DNA of 64,000 nucleotides from Caldanaerobius fijiensis DSM 17918 (GTDB lineage: Bacteria; Bacillota; Thermoanaerobacteria; Thermoanaerobacterales; Caldanaerobiaceae). Positions 25,903 to 35,158 of the stretch are shown in pieces. The stretch is from NCBI RefSeq assembly GCF_900129075.1, contig NZ_FQVH01000003.1, positions 1 to 64,000 on the forward strand, read 5' to 3'. Position 1 is the first letter of the stretch. Each line of letters starts with the position of its first letter. A program made the position numbers and the translations under genes. The notes under the pieces are model-generated. The model searched no databases, was not told the DNA's origin, and worked only from the letters and a program-made list of their open reading frames with translations.

Positions 25903-25958
25903 CCCTTTATCCGCTTTGCATATATTAGTAACAGAGTCGGGTAAAGGGGGCTTTTTTT
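25903..25958 (+). terminator. spoIIQ terminator overlapping the spoIIID ribosome site
   Basis: CCCTTTATCCG (25903-25913) pairs with CGGGTAAAGGG (25938-25948) over 11 bp with one G-U pair. CTTTTTTTT follows and runs up to the spoIIID ATG. It has the form of an intrinsic terminator for spoIIQ. Its 3' arm is also the Shine-Dalgarno of spoIIID (AAAGGGGG, 25943-25950). The 24-nt loop contains a possible -10 box, CATATATT (25919-25926). Confidence 0.7.
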
Positions 25959-25959
25959 T

Positions 25960-26259
25960 ATGAAAGGCGACATTGATGAGAGAGTTATTGAAATAGCCAG
26001 ATATGTGATTTCGTCTAAAGCAACTGTCAGAAAAACCGCCATCGTATTTGGCGTGAGCAAGAGCACTGTACACAAGGATATGACCGAGAGGCTTCCCAAG
26101 ATAAATCCCGAACTTTATAATGGTGTGAAGGACGTCTTAGAGAAAAACAAAGCAGAAAGGCACATAAGGGGCGGCAAGGCTACCAAATTGAAGTACAAAA
26201 ATTTAAAGCATTTAGCGACGGAACAGAAGGATTTTTCGGAATTATATAGAATTAAATAA
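25960..26259 (+). CDS. spoIIID: Sporulation transcription factor SpoIIID
   Basis: A 99-aa DNA-binding protein nearly identical in plan to B. subtilis SpoIIID (93 aa). The helix-turn-helix FGVSKSTVHKDMTERLPKINP is at residues 29-49, and a basic tail RGGKATKLKYK binds additional DNA. It activates and represses mother-cell genes between the sigma-E and sigma-K stages. AAAGGGGG precedes the ATG by 9 nt, but that site is part of a terminator-like stem. The likely own promoter lies in the loop of this stem (CATATATT); its -35 box is weak. Confidence 0.96.
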   Translation: MKGDIDERVIEIARYVISSKATVRKTAIVFGVSKSTVHKDMTERLPKINPELYNGVKDVLEKNKAERHIRGGKATKLKYKNLKHLATEQKDFSELYRIK

Positions 26260-26293
26260 AAGGGTAAGTATAAGTGAAAGGGCGAATGATGAA

Positions 26294-27331
26294 ATGTTCG
26301 GGTTTGGCATGGATATCGGAATTGACTTGGGTACGGCTTCTGTTTTAGTTTATGTAAAGGGTAAAGGCATTGTCTTGATGGAGCCATCTGTAGTAGCCGT
26401 GGAGGCTAAAACGGGGAAAATAGTGGCGATAGGATCAGAAGCCAGGAGGATGATAGGCAGAACTCCTGGCAACATAGTAGCTGTAAGACCTCTCAGGCAG
26501 GGTGTTATTTCAAATTTTGATGTTACGCGTAAGATGTTGAGGCATTTTATAAATAAAGCATGCGGGGAGAGGTCTTTTTTTAGACCGAGAGTTATGATCA
26601 GCGTTCCCAGCAGCATAACGGAAGTAGAGAAGCGTGCAGTTATCGATGCGGCATACCAGGCTGGAGCAAAAAAGGCGTTTTTGATCGAAGAACCTATTGC
26701 GGCGGCTATAGGAGCGGGGCTTGATATATCAAAACCGAGTGGTTCGATGGTAGTGGATATAGGCGGTGGGACTACAGATATAGCGGTTATCTCTTTGGGT
26801 GGTGCTGTAGTTAGTACTTCCATAAAGGTAGCGGGAGATGACTTTGACGAGGTAATAACGAGGTACATAAGAAAAAAATATCACCTTATGATAGGGGAGA
26901 GGACTGCAGAAGAACTAAAGATAAATGCCGGTGCAGCATATCCTCAAAATCCTCCGCTTAAGATGAGCGTGCGGGGCAGAAGCCTTGTTACAGGGTTACC
27001 CATGATTGTTGAGATAAATTCCGATGAGCTGCTGGAGGCGTTAAGCGAGCCTTTAAACGTTTTGATAGATGCTGTACATGGAGTGCTTGAAAAGACGCCT
27101 CCAGAGCTAGTAGGGGATATAGGCGATAAAGGTATTGTGATGACGGGCGGTGGTTCACTGCTGAGGGATTTAAATAAATTATTGCAGGACAGGCTCAATG
27201 TGCCCGTGTATTTAGCTGATGATCCTGTTTCATGTGTAGCTCGGGGAACGGGCAAGGCGCTGGATTATATAGGTATTTTGGATACCAGTAGCATATATTC
27301 TGATGATAAAATCGTTTTTAGTGAAAGGTGA
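26294..27331 (+). CDS. mbl: MreB-like actin homologue Mbl
   Basis: A 345-aa actin-fold protein. ATP-binding motifs are DLGTASVLVYVKGKG at the N-terminus, VVDIGGGTTDIAVIS near residue 155, and IVMTGGGSLLRDL near residue 285. It forms membrane-bound filaments that guide the cell-wall elongation machinery. Its place between spoIIID and the flhO/flhP rod genes identifies it as the Mbl paralogue. The ATG at 26294 lies 11 nt after AAAGGG. An ATG at 26286 is out of frame. Confidence 0.93.
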   Translation: MFGFGMDIGIDLGTASVLVYVKGKGIVLMEPSVVAVEAKTGKIVAIGSEARRMIGRTPGNIVAVRPLRQGVISNFDVTRKMLRHFINKACGERSFFRPRVMISVPSSITEVEKRAVIDAAYQAGAKKAFLIEEPIAAAIGAGLDISKPSGSMVVDIGGGTTDIAVISLGGAVVSTSIKVAGDDFDEVITRYIRKKYHLMIGERTAEELKINAGAAYPQNPPLKMSVRGRSLVTGLPMIVEINSDELLEALSEPLNVLIDAVHGVLEKTPPELVGDIGDKGIVMTGGGSLLRDLNKLLQDRLNVPVYLADDPVSCVARGTGKALDYIGILDTSSIYSDDKIVFSER

Positions 27332-27335
27332 TACG

Positions 27336-28085
27336 ATGATAAGGGGTTTGTATATAGCGGCAACCGGAATGGTGGATCAGATGGCAAGATTAGATACTAT
27401 TTCAAATAATTTGGCCAATGTCAATACGACGGGTTTTAAAAAGGATTACAATGTCAGTAAATCTTTTTCTGATATCATGTTAATGGCCCAAAATTACGCA
27501 GATCCCTCGCAAAACACACGAAATATAGGGATTATAAATTACGGCGTGTGGTCTGGAGGCGTATATACGGATTTATCGCAGGGTGGGCTTCAAAAAACGG
27601 ACAACCCTTTAGACCTGGCTATTGATGGGAATGGTTTTTTTGTAGTACAGAATGGCAACAAAATCATGTATACGAGGGATGGACATTTTAAAAGGGACCA
27701 AAATGGTCTTTTAGTTACAGCTGAAGGTTTGCCTGTGTTAGGCGTAAATGGCAACATAATATTGCCGCCAGGGGATATCAATATTGACGTGAGCGGTGCT
27801 ATATATGTAAACGGCAAATATGTAGATAGGCTCAGGATTGTAGACATCAACCAGAACGGTGCTAATACCATAACAAAAATTGGGGACGATTTAATAACAG
27901 GTCCTTTGGGTAATAGACCCCTGGGTATGATCCGTCAAGGGTATGTTGAATTATCAAATGTTAACCCCATTGTTGAAATGGTAGATATGATAGATGTGAC
28001 CAGGGCTTATGAAGCCAATCAGAAGGTTATTACAGCCATGGATGATACTTTGAATAAGGCAGTAAACGATGTAGGAAAAATTTGA
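27336..28085 (+). CDS. flhO: Flagellar basal-body rod protein, FlhO/FlgF type
   Basis: A 249-aa rod/hook-family protein. The N-terminal helix motif MIRGLYIAATGMVDQMARLD with ISNNLANVNTTGFKK, the internal NPLDLAIDGNGFFVV, and the C-terminal coiled-coil segment MVDMIDVTRAYEANQKVI are the standard FlgE/F/G signatures. It builds the distal flagellar rod. The ATG at 27336 follows GTGAAAGGTGA, which overlaps the mbl stop; an upstream start at 27303 lies inside mbl and is rejected. It is followed by a paralogue 18 nt downstream. Confidence 0.9.
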   Translation: MIRGLYIAATGMVDQMARLDTISNNLANVNTTGFKKDYNVSKSFSDIMLMAQNYADPSQNTRNIGIINYGVWSGGVYTDLSQGGLQKTDNPLDLAIDGNGFFVVQNGNKIMYTRDGHFKRDQNGLLVTAEGLPVLGVNGNIILPPGDINIDVSGAIYVNGKYVDRLRIVDINQNGANTITKIGDDLITGPLGNRPLGMIRQGYVELSNVNPIVEMVDMIDVTRAYEANQKVITAMDDTLNKAVNDVGKI

Positions 28086-28103
28086 TGAGGAGGTATATGA
28101 AAA

Positions 28104-28901
28104 ATGATAAGAGCACTTTGGACAGCTGCTACAGGCATGAATGCTCAACAGTTAAATGTCGACGTAATTTCAAATAATCTGGCTAATGCCAATACCACGG
28201 GATATAAAGCTGCAAGGGCGGAATTCAAGGACCTGCTTTACGATACTATACAGGGTCCAGATAATCAACAATACGTGGGTTCACCTGTAAATATACAGGT
28301 AGGAGTGGGAGTAAGGCCATCGGCTACTTCCAGAGATTTTAGCGAGGGCAATTTGCAGCAGACAAACAATCCTTTTGACATAGCTATTGATGGGAAGGGT
28401 TTCTTTGTGGTCCAGGGATTAAATGGCCCTCTTTATACCAGAGATGGTAGTTTTAAGTTGAGCGTCAATGGTAACCAGGCAATGCTGGTTACATCAGAAG
28501 GATATCCCGTATTGGATGACACTGGTAACCCTATAACTTTTGATAGTACCCAAAAAGACATTACTATATCCAGCACGGGTGAAATCAGTGCCAAGGACGA
28601 CATGGGTAATATACAGGATCTTGGGATAAGACTTGGCATTGTTAATTTTGTGAATCCCGATGGTCTTATGGCTCAAGGAGATAATCTATTTCAGGAAACA
28701 GTAGCGTCGGGTCAGCCTATACCTGATGATCCAACAAATCCGCAGAATAAGGTATTGCATGGTTTTTTAGAGACATCCAATATAAAAGTTGTTCAGGAAA
28801 TGGTAAATCTTATAACAGCTCAGAGGGCTTATGAGATAAATTCAAAATCTATACAGGCTGCTGATGAGATGCTGAACACCGCTAATAATTTGAGGAGGTA
28901 G
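28104..28901 (+). CDS. flhP: Flagellar distal rod protein, FlhP/FlgG type
   Basis: A 265-aa paralogue of the preceding gene. It starts MIRALWTAATGMNAQQLNVD, with VISNNLANANTTGYK, and ends with EMVNLITAQRAYEINSKSIQ, the FlgG-type C-terminal coil. The length and DVISNNLAN match distal-rod FlgG (about 260 aa). The Shine-Dalgarno is GAGGAGG. The pair builds the rod that passes through the thick wall, next to mbl as in Bacillus. Confidence 0.93.
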   Translation: MIRALWTAATGMNAQQLNVDVISNNLANANTTGYKAARAEFKDLLYDTIQGPDNQQYVGSPVNIQVGVGVRPSATSRDFSEGNLQQTNNPFDIAIDGKGFFVVQGLNGPLYTRDGSFKLSVNGNQAMLVTSEGYPVLDDTGNPITFDSTQKDITISSTGEISAKDDMGNIQDLGIRLGIVNFVNPDGLMAQGDNLFQETVASGQPIPDDPTNPQNKVLHGFLETSNIKVVQEMVNLITAQRAYEINSKSIQAADEMLNTANNLRR

Positions 28902-28910
28902 TAGCAGTTA

Positions 28911-29261
28911 ATGAGCATTATCGATCCTGTGAATTTATCGAATAATTTATTACAAATAACCGTCAATAGTGGAAATATTGATAAAGTTACACGAAACTTT
29001 CAACAGGTGCTTGACAATGCAGTAAAATCAAAGGATAATGAAAAATTGAAACAGCTGTGCCAGGACTTTGAGGCCATTATGGTTAGTATGGTTATAAAAT
29101 CCATGAGACAGGCAATTCCTAAGGATGGTCTTATACCTGATTCATTTGAACAGGATGTTTTTCAATCCATGCTTGACGATGAATATGCCAGGCTAATGGT
29201 TCAGAAACAAAACTTCGGCATTGCCCAGCAGTTGTATAACCAGCTTACTTCTAAAACGTGA
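28911..29261 (+). CDS. Rod-binding (FlgJ N-terminal domain) protein
   Basis: A 116-aa protein that corresponds to the rod-cap domain of FlgJ. The signature LCQDFEAIMVSMVIKSMRQA and the C-terminal ARLMVQKQNFGIAQQLYNQL are diagnostic. It lacks the muramidase domain of enterobacterial FlgJ. It likely caps the growing rod outside the membrane. It begins 10 nt after the FlgG-type gene, with AGGAGG at the end of that gene as ribosome site. Confidence 0.87.
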   Translation: MSIIDPVNLSNNLLQITVNSGNIDKVTRNFQQVLDNAVKSKDNEKLKQLCQDFEAIMVSMVIKSMRQAIPKDGLIPDSFEQDVFQSMLDDEYARLMVQKQNFGIAQQLYNQLTSKT

Positions 29262-29315
29262 TTCTGGTGTAAATCAATAATCACAACAAATTGGGGCTTA
29301 TAAGGAGTTGATATC

Positions 29316-29741
29316 ATGCTGGATTTAAAAGATATACAAAAGATTATTCCGCATAGATACCCTTTTTTGTTAGTTGACAGGGTGGTGGAAATCGGTGATA
29401 ATAAAATAATAGGTATAAAAAACGTAAGTGGCAATGAGCCATATTTCCAGGGACATTTTCCTGGGAAGCCTATTATGCCAGGTGTACTTATAGCTGAGGC
29501 GCTGGCGCAGCTAGGGGCTGTATATGTTAAGCAGCAAGATGAATTTAAAGACAAGCTTATGGTTTTGGCGGGCCTTGACAAGTTTAGATTTAAGCGTCAG
29601 GTTATTCCAGGAGATACGTTGAAATTACAGGTGGAATTTTTAAATATTAAAAAGAATATCGGAAAAGGACACGGTATAGCTACTGTTGATGATATAATAG
29701 TATGTGAGGGGGAAATACTTTTTGCAGCAGTAGAAGAATAA
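29316..29741 (+). CDS. fabZ: 3-hydroxyacyl-ACP dehydratase FabZ
   Basis: A 141-aa hot-dog-fold enzyme. The catalytic His lies in [15 protein letters not shown] near residue 49, and the Glu in [10 protein letters not shown] near residue 63. [13 protein letters not shown] is at the N-terminus. It dehydrates 3-hydroxyacyl-ACP in fatty-acid elongation. The ATG follows AAGGAGTTG. The same position after flhP (ywpB) is found in Bacillus. Confidence 0.95.
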   Translation: MLDLKDIQKIIPHRYPFLLVDRVVEIGDNKIIGIKNVSGNEPYFQGHFPGKPIMPGVLIAEALAQLGAVYVKQQDEFKDKLMVLAGLDKFRFKRQVIPGDTLKLQVEFLNIKKNIGKGHGIATVDDIIVCEGEILFAAVEE

Positions 29742-29762
29742 AGAATAAACGAGGGGTAATAT

Positions 29763-32288
29763 ATGGGCAAAAAAAAGAGAGCAATGGCAAAAGAACAATT
29801 AAACAACGATAAGTTCAAAGGAGATAAGGCCTATTATAAACGCGGCATAGCAGAAAAGGATAATAAAGTAATTTATTATATAATATTTACATTTTACCTG
29901 GTCTCACTTATATATCCTCCTTTTTTTAGGGGTATGTATTTTGATGATGAGTTTCTTGTAGCGCATATTTTAACGTCGATTTTATCAATAACCTGGTTTG
30001 TGCATAAGATGATGTCAGGTGAAAAGAGGTTGTTAAAAGACCCCATAGACTACGGGGGAGCGACATTGTTGGCTGCTTATGTGCTTTCATCGTTTTTTGC
30101 TGTTAATCCACGAGCCGCATGGGGTGAAGTATTAAAGTATATCAATTACTTCTTCATCCTTTTAATGGCCAGTAAACTCCCCAAAAACATCAGAGAGATT
30201 AAGGCGTCTATTTATGCCCTGGGTTTCAGTGTCTTTGGCGTAGCATTTGTGGGAATTGGTGCGGCGGCAGGTACCATTAATTATAATGGTGCGTGGGTAG
30301 GTGGCAGGATAAATTCGACCCTCCAGTATCCCAATACAACAGCGGCATTACTGATGGCAGGCTATGTACTGATACTTTCTCTTATGGATACAGCAGAAAA
30401 CAAATGGCTAAAAGCTCTGCTAAACGGGGTTAATTTTACTGTGCTATTAGCTTTTGTATTCACGTATTCCAGAGGCGCATGGATTATTATACCATTTATT
30501 CTGGCAATTTATATTGTTTTTATTCCTAAAGGAACGCGAAGCGAAACGGTTGTGGATATTATAAGCGCGCTCATACCTCTGGGAATAGTAATGAAAGGCT
30601 TTAACAATGCGATAACCAGCAATGCTGGTGGTGCAGCCTGGAAATGGTATTTTATCGGACTCATAATCTCTATTTTAATAGGAATAGTGCTGAACGGAGC
30701 TATAAACTTTGTGAAGAAAAATATAAGAGCGGTGTCGTATGCCAGCGCTTTTGTGGCAATACTGGTAGTGGTTGCGGTCATCTATATTATGACGGCCCAG
30801 ACCGAATTGGTGATGAGTCATGATTCAAATCAGCCGGATAGTGACATATCTGTAATCAGATTTGTGGACGTAAAACCTGATACCGATTATATCCTTTCTT
30901 TTGATATCAGGACAAAAGAAAGTACAAATAAGCCGTGGGATTACGGCGTCATCATACAGAGCAGGGATTATCTAGATACGCCTACGAACATCACTGAGAA
31001 GTACGGAAAGGCTACTGCTTCCAGGGATAATGTGATAGTAAATTTTAAAACCTTAAAGAATTCCAAAAGGGTTGCCATTATATTTATGAATAAATTTGCA
31101 GGCACTACTGCGATTATCGACAATGCCTTTGTGCAGCAAAGGGGAAGCAGTGAAAAATCCTATTTGAAGCTCAAATATAAATATATACCTGAATCCATTG
31201 CCAGTAGAATCGCTGATATAAGTTTTACCACAAAAAATTCTACAGAGCGCATGATATTTTACAAAGATGCTTTTAAGATTTACAAGGATTACATTCTTTT
31301 GGGAGCAGGCGGAGGTGCGTGGGCGTCATTATACTTTATGTACCAATCTTACCTCTATTGGACAACTCAGACCCATGATTACTTTATGCAGGTGATGGTT
31401 GAGACAGGGACATTGGGTTTGCTGGCGTTATTCTTTTTAATCGGAGGATTTTTGTATGGCGCTGTCAGGGGGCTTAAAATAGAGGATAAAAAGAACAAGG
31501 CATTGTTTGTAGGGGTAGTATCGTCTGCCATTGCATTATGGTGGCATTCCGCGCTAGATTTTGATTTGTCATTGGGTGCTGTGGCCCTGTTCTTATGGAC
31601 TTTGATGGGGCTTATGTACGCATTTTTAAGGTTAAACGGCATAGATACGACTTTAAATATCAAAACTGATATCGGTTATAAGGGAGCTATTGTTCTAGCT
31701 ATTGCAGCACTGATATTTTCCACGTCGCTCAAAATGGGACAAGTATACAGTAAAGGTGCATTGACCCAGCTGAAAGCCAGTAACTATGCAGGTGCGGTTC
31801 AATTATACCGCAAGGCAGTGGCTTTTGACCCTTTGAATGCTGGATATAGGTTAAATTACGGCAAGGCTTTGGAGGCCCTGGGTCAGCAGAGTGGTAACAA
31901 TATATACGTAGCTATGTCACAGCAGATGTTTGAAAAAGCTGTAGGCCTGGAACCATATAATTCTCAATATAATGCTGAACTGGCTGCCTTTTATCTGCGC
32001 CATGGCGCCATTGATAAGGGCCTTAAGTACATAGATAAGTCCGTGGCGGTACAACCTCTGAGGCCGCAAAATTACCAGCAAAAGGCCGATGCGTATTTTA
32101 AGGTGGGGCAGTATTACATGACTAATGGTGATAAAGCCGCTGCTCAGAAGTATTTTAATGTGGTTTTAAAAATACCCGATGATATAAAAAGGGTCAACCG
32201 CAAGATTCTCAAACCTATTGAGATGACTCCAGACACTCAGAGGATCATTGATGAGGCGAAAAAATCTCTGGAGATTGTAAAGGCGTGA
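29763..32288 (+). CDS. O-antigen-ligase-like membrane protein with TPR tail
   Basis: An 841-aa protein with about twelve membrane helices in the Wzy/WaaL style. A large non-membrane insertion (about residues 345-490) sits between helices and contains a carbohydrate-binding-like beta domain (SFDIRTKESTNKPW). The catalytic-type periplasmic loop follows (YILLGAGGGAWASLYFMYQS, then THDYFMQVMVETGTLG). The C-terminus carries tetratricopeptide repeats (about residues 660-835). The family moves or joins polysaccharide units outside the membrane. The substrate is unknown. The ATG follows GAGGGGTAATAT. Confidence 0.78.
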   Translation: MGKKKRAMAKEQLNNDKFKGDKAYYKRGIAEKDNKVIYYIIFTFYLVSLIYPPFFRGMYFDDEFLVAHILTSILSITWFVHKMMSGEKRLLKDPIDYGGATLLAAYVLSSFFAVNPRAAWGEVLKYINYFFILLMASKLPKNIREIKASIYALGFSVFGVAFVGIGAAAGTINYNGAWVGGRINSTLQYPNTTAALLMAGYVLILSLMDTAENKWLKALLNGVNFTVLLAFVFTYSRGAWIIIPFILAIYIVFIPKGTRSETVVDIISALIPLGIVMKGFNNAITSNAGGAAWKWYFIGLIISILIGIVLNGAINFVKKNIRAVSYASAFVAILVVVAVIYIMTAQTELVMSHDSNQPDSDISVIRFVDVKPDTDYILSFDIRTKESTNKPWDYGVIIQSRDYLDTPTNITEKYGKATASRDNVIVNFKTLKNSKRVAIIFMNKFAGTTAIIDNAFVQQRGSSEKSYLKLKYKYIPESIASRIADISFTTKNSTERMIFYKDAFKIYKDYILLGAGGGAWASLYFMYQSYLYWTTQTHDYFMQVMVETGTLGLLALFFLIGGFLYGAVRGLKIEDKKNKALFVGVVSSAIALWWHSALDFDLSLGAVALFLWTLMGLMYAFLRLNGIDTTLNIKTDIGYKGAIVLAIAALIFSTSLKMGQVYSKGALTQLKASNYAGAVQLYRKAVAFDPLNAGYRLNYGKALEALGQQSGNNIYVAMSQQMFEKAVGLEPYNSQYNAELAAFYLRHGAIDKGLKYIDKSVAVQPLRPQNYQQKADAYFKVGQYYMTNGDKAAAQKYFNVVLKIPDDIKRVNRKILKPIEMTPDTQRIIDEAKKSLEIVKA

Positions 32289-32292
32289 TTGT

Positions 32293-33264
32293 ATGCTTAT
32301 AGGAAATGATCAGATTTTAAAAGAGTTGAAGAATTTCAACGATGCTATAAAGAGTAAAAGACCGCCAGAAAGAAATGATTTAAAGGCGTTGATAAGTGAA
32401 ATAGGTAGTTTTTACAGAGCGCGGAAGGATTATATAGCAGATAAGAAAAAGATGAGGGTGGCTGCGGTAGACGGCTCCCTTTTCTCTTATGGTGGCGGTT
32501 ATCCATATATGCTCACATGTTGCCAATCATACGCTTATATTCTCCCGAGGGAAAATGATGATATATCCTTTGCAAAGGTGTTTTCACCTTTAATAAATGA
32601 AGATATGGAGAGATTGAAAGCAGAAGGTGAAGGGGAAGATGGCTCTGCTCTTGAAATAGCTGCCATAAGGACGGCTCAAAAACTGATGGCGGAACTGGAA
32701 ATGAAGGCTGCAATGGAGGCTATCGATAGGTACAGGCCGCATCTTATAATGCTGGATGGAGGGTTTGTACAGTACAGAATAAAAACACCTGCGTTATGGG
32801 AACAGTTTGTGAAAAGGGTATTTGATACAGATACGCTTATTGTAGGCGTTATCGAAGAGGTTTCAACCCATATGATTTCTGAAGTGCTTGGCAATAAGCT
32901 TCCGGGGCAGCCCTATGACAGGGAGATTTTTTATGGTAATCTGGATATGGGTCAGTGGTTTCTGGTTCATCCTGACTATTGTACAAAAGAGGGATTTATA
33001 ACCGCTTTCGCCCGGCTCTCAAAACAGCCGCAGGTTATCGCCTGTGATTTCTTGTTTGAGCAATGGGATTACGTCCATGAGGTAATGGATATAGTATACA
33101 GCATGACGCCGGAGCACAGCAGGGGCATACCGGTATTGCTGGACCTGGTAGATAGGGCTGTGCGATTGACAGCGCCAGAGATAAAAAGGCTCATTGAGAT
33201 TTCACTGGATCCCGTGTCTAAAGAGTTGCTTCTAAGGGCTCAAAGGGACAGGAGATTATTTTAA
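32293..33264 (+). CDS. nurA: NurA-family 5'-3' nuclease
   Basis: A 323-aa NurA-domain protein. The metal-binding Asp is in AVDGSLFSYGGGY near residue 58, a second in LIMLDGGFVQYR near residue 155, and later conserved motifs follow (FLFEQWDYVHEV). NurA digests 5' ends together with the HerA translocase during end resection. herA follows 14 nt downstream and mre11/rad50 genes come next. The Shine-Dalgarno is weak (AAAGGCGTGA) and overlaps the preceding gene's end, so translation may be coupled. Confidence 0.87.
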   Translation: MLIGNDQILKELKNFNDAIKSKRPPERNDLKALISEIGSFYRARKDYIADKKKMRVAAVDGSLFSYGGGYPYMLTCCQSYAYILPRENDDISFAKVFSPLINEDMERLKAEGEGEDGSALEIAAIRTAQKLMAELEMKAAMEAIDRYRPHLIMLDGGFVQYRIKTPALWEQFVKRVFDTDTLIVGVIEEVSTHMISEVLGNKLPGQPYDREIFYGNLDMGQWFLVHPDYCTKEGFITAFARLSKQPQVIACDFLFEQWDYVHEVMDIVYSMTPEHSRGIPVLLDLVDRAVRLTAPEIKRLIEISLDPVSKELLLRAQRDRRLF

Positions 33265-33277
33265 GGGGTGAGAGTAA

Positions 33278-35140
33278 ATGAGGGTAGTAGGCACGACCAC
33301 TGAACATGAGGCGCTTATAGTGTCAAGGGAAAGGCCTTTTCGAATAAACGAAATATTAATAATTGAAGATACAGCAGGAGCTATACGGGTAGAAGTGATT
33401 AAGACCCAATCTCTGAATCCCCTTTTACCTGAGAGCAATTATGGATCGGGCCTTTTAGATGATACAGCTCTTGGGACATTGAAAGCTATGGGCTTTGCTC
33501 CCGAAGAAGAAACTTTATACATCGCTCAGGTAAGAGTGCTGGGTGAGCTGGATATTCCGATAACTGTTGGAGCGCAGGCGAGGGTACCCCACTTTAGCGA
33601 GATCCAAGATCTTCTGGTTCCCAAAGATATACCCAGAGCACTTTTAATGGGAGTTATAAGGGGTACGGAGGAGCTTTATGAGACCTTGCCAGATGCGTTA
33701 AAGGACCTGGAATATACAGTAGACCAGGAGAGCGGTGAACTGGTGCCGCAAAATGGGGTGCCATTTTTCTTTGATATAGAGAAGATGGACCAATACCCCC
33801 ATATAGGTATTTTTGGTGGATCGGGTTCTGGGAAATCTTATGCCATGAGGGTACTCATAGAAGAGCTTATGGCCAAGCGGCTTCCAACACTGGTTTTTGA
33901 CCCCCATTACGAACTGGATTTTTCTCAGCCTATTTTCGGCGTAGACCCTGGTAAGTGTTTGGCGCTGAGAGATAGATTTGTTTTGTTTGAGTTGGGAACC
34001 GATGTGGGAATAAGGTTTGATTCCATAACCGAGTCGGAGCTTATTGTTCTACTCAGGTCTTCAATGGGAGAATTTACGGAAAACATGGAACATGCTGCCA
34101 GGAGGCTTTATAAGCGAGGCGATAGTCTTCAGTCTTACAGGCAGAGGATAGAAGATGTTATGTGGATACTCTCCCATAAAAAGGAAATGGACGAGCTGGT
34201 CAGGGTCAATCCTGAGCCGGATACAAGGGAGGCGCGACTTGTAGAACTCTACAGCCAGTATTCCCAGGCCCAGCTCAGCGAGTACAGCTTGAGTGCTGTG
34301 GCCAGGAGGGTGGATGCGCTGGAGATGAGTGGACTTTTTAAAGGGGATTCTGTTCCGCTGGAGGAAGGTTTAAAGAGTGGCAAGACCGTAGTAGTAAGAG
34401 GACCTATAAAAAATCTGAACATTTTTGCTGTTTATATTATACGACACCTTTACAATAAGCGAAGACAATATCGAGATGCGATAACTCATACAGGAAGAGC
34501 AGGTGAAGAGTTTTTTCCTCCTTTTTTCATAGTAACCGATGAAGCCCACAATCTGGTGCCGAAGGCTACGGGGTTAAATGATTATGCGCCGGCGAGGCCT
34601 ATTTTCAGGGAAATAGCTCAGGAAGGTCGAAAGTACGGGGTATTTCTGGTGCTGGCTACCCAGCGACCGGCTCTTCTGGATGACACGGTAAATGCTCAGC
34701 TCAATACCAAATTTATACTGAGAACAGTGAGAGCCCAGGACATTGATACCATACAGAGGGAAACGGATTTAACGCCATCAGAGACCGCCAGATTACCTTA
34801 TCTCACATCGGGAAATGCCTTTATATCCTCAGCGATTACAGGGAGGACCGTCCCTGTTAGAATAAGAGCATCCTGGACATCCAGCCCTCATGCCCAGAGT
34901 CCATTTGAAGAGTGGAGAGCGTATATAGAGTCCAGAGGCGACGATTTATACCAAGTAGTAAGGGATTTGTTGCCTTTTAATACCATGCAGCTGGCTGCCG
35001 TGGCTGGAAAATGCGCTGAAAGATTAGGAAGAGATGTCACAGTGGATGAGCTATCAGAAGCACTGGATAGGTGGCTTGCACAGGGCAAGATTAAATCCAG
35101 TATAGGGCGCATCGGCAATATGAGAGTGTATACAGCGTAA
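33278..35140 (+). CDS. herA: HerA-type hexameric DNA translocase
   Basis: A 620-aa AAA+ motor with an N-terminal HAS-barrel (about residues 1-120). The Walker A is IFGGSGSGKSYAM near residue 178, Walker B FFIVTDEAHNLVP near residue 416, and a sensor region LATQRPALLDDTVNAQL near 465. It is of the FtsK/HerA superfamily. HerA rings pump DNA into NurA for 5'-strand removal. A C-terminal segment (about 560-620) resembles a winged helix. The ATG follows AAGGGGTGAG. Defence-type HerA proteins exist, but the partners here are NurA and Mre11, which favours repair. Confidence 0.9.
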   Translation: MRVVGTTTEHEALIVSRERPFRINEILIIEDTAGAIRVEVIKTQSLNPLLPESNYGSGLLDDTALGTLKAMGFAPEEETLYIAQVRVLGELDIPITVGAQARVPHFSEIQDLLVPKDIPRALLMGVIRGTEELYETLPDALKDLEYTVDQESGELVPQNGVPFFFDIEKMDQYPHIGIFGGSGSGKSYAMRVLIEELMAKRLPTLVFDPHYELDFSQPIFGVDPGKCLALRDRFVLFELGTDVGIRFDSITESELIVLLRSSMGEFTENMEHAARRLYKRGDSLQSYRQRIEDVMWILSHKKEMDELVRVNPEPDTREARLVELYSQYSQAQLSEYSLSAVARRVDALEMSGLFKGDSVPLEEGLKSGKTVVVRGPIKNLNIFAVYIIRHLYNKRRQYRDAITHTGRAGEEFFPPFFIVTDEAHNLVPKATGLNDYAPARPIFREIAQEGRKYGVFLVLATQRPALLDDTVNAQLNTKFILRTVRAQDIDTIQRETDLTPSETARLPYLTSGNAFISSAITGRTVPVRIRASWTSSPHAQSPFEEWRAYIESRGDDLYQVVRDLLPFNTMQLAAVAGKCAERLGRDVTVDELSEALDRWLAQGKIKSSIGRIGNMRVYTA

Positions 35141-35158
35141 ATTAGTCAGGTGGTGTTT

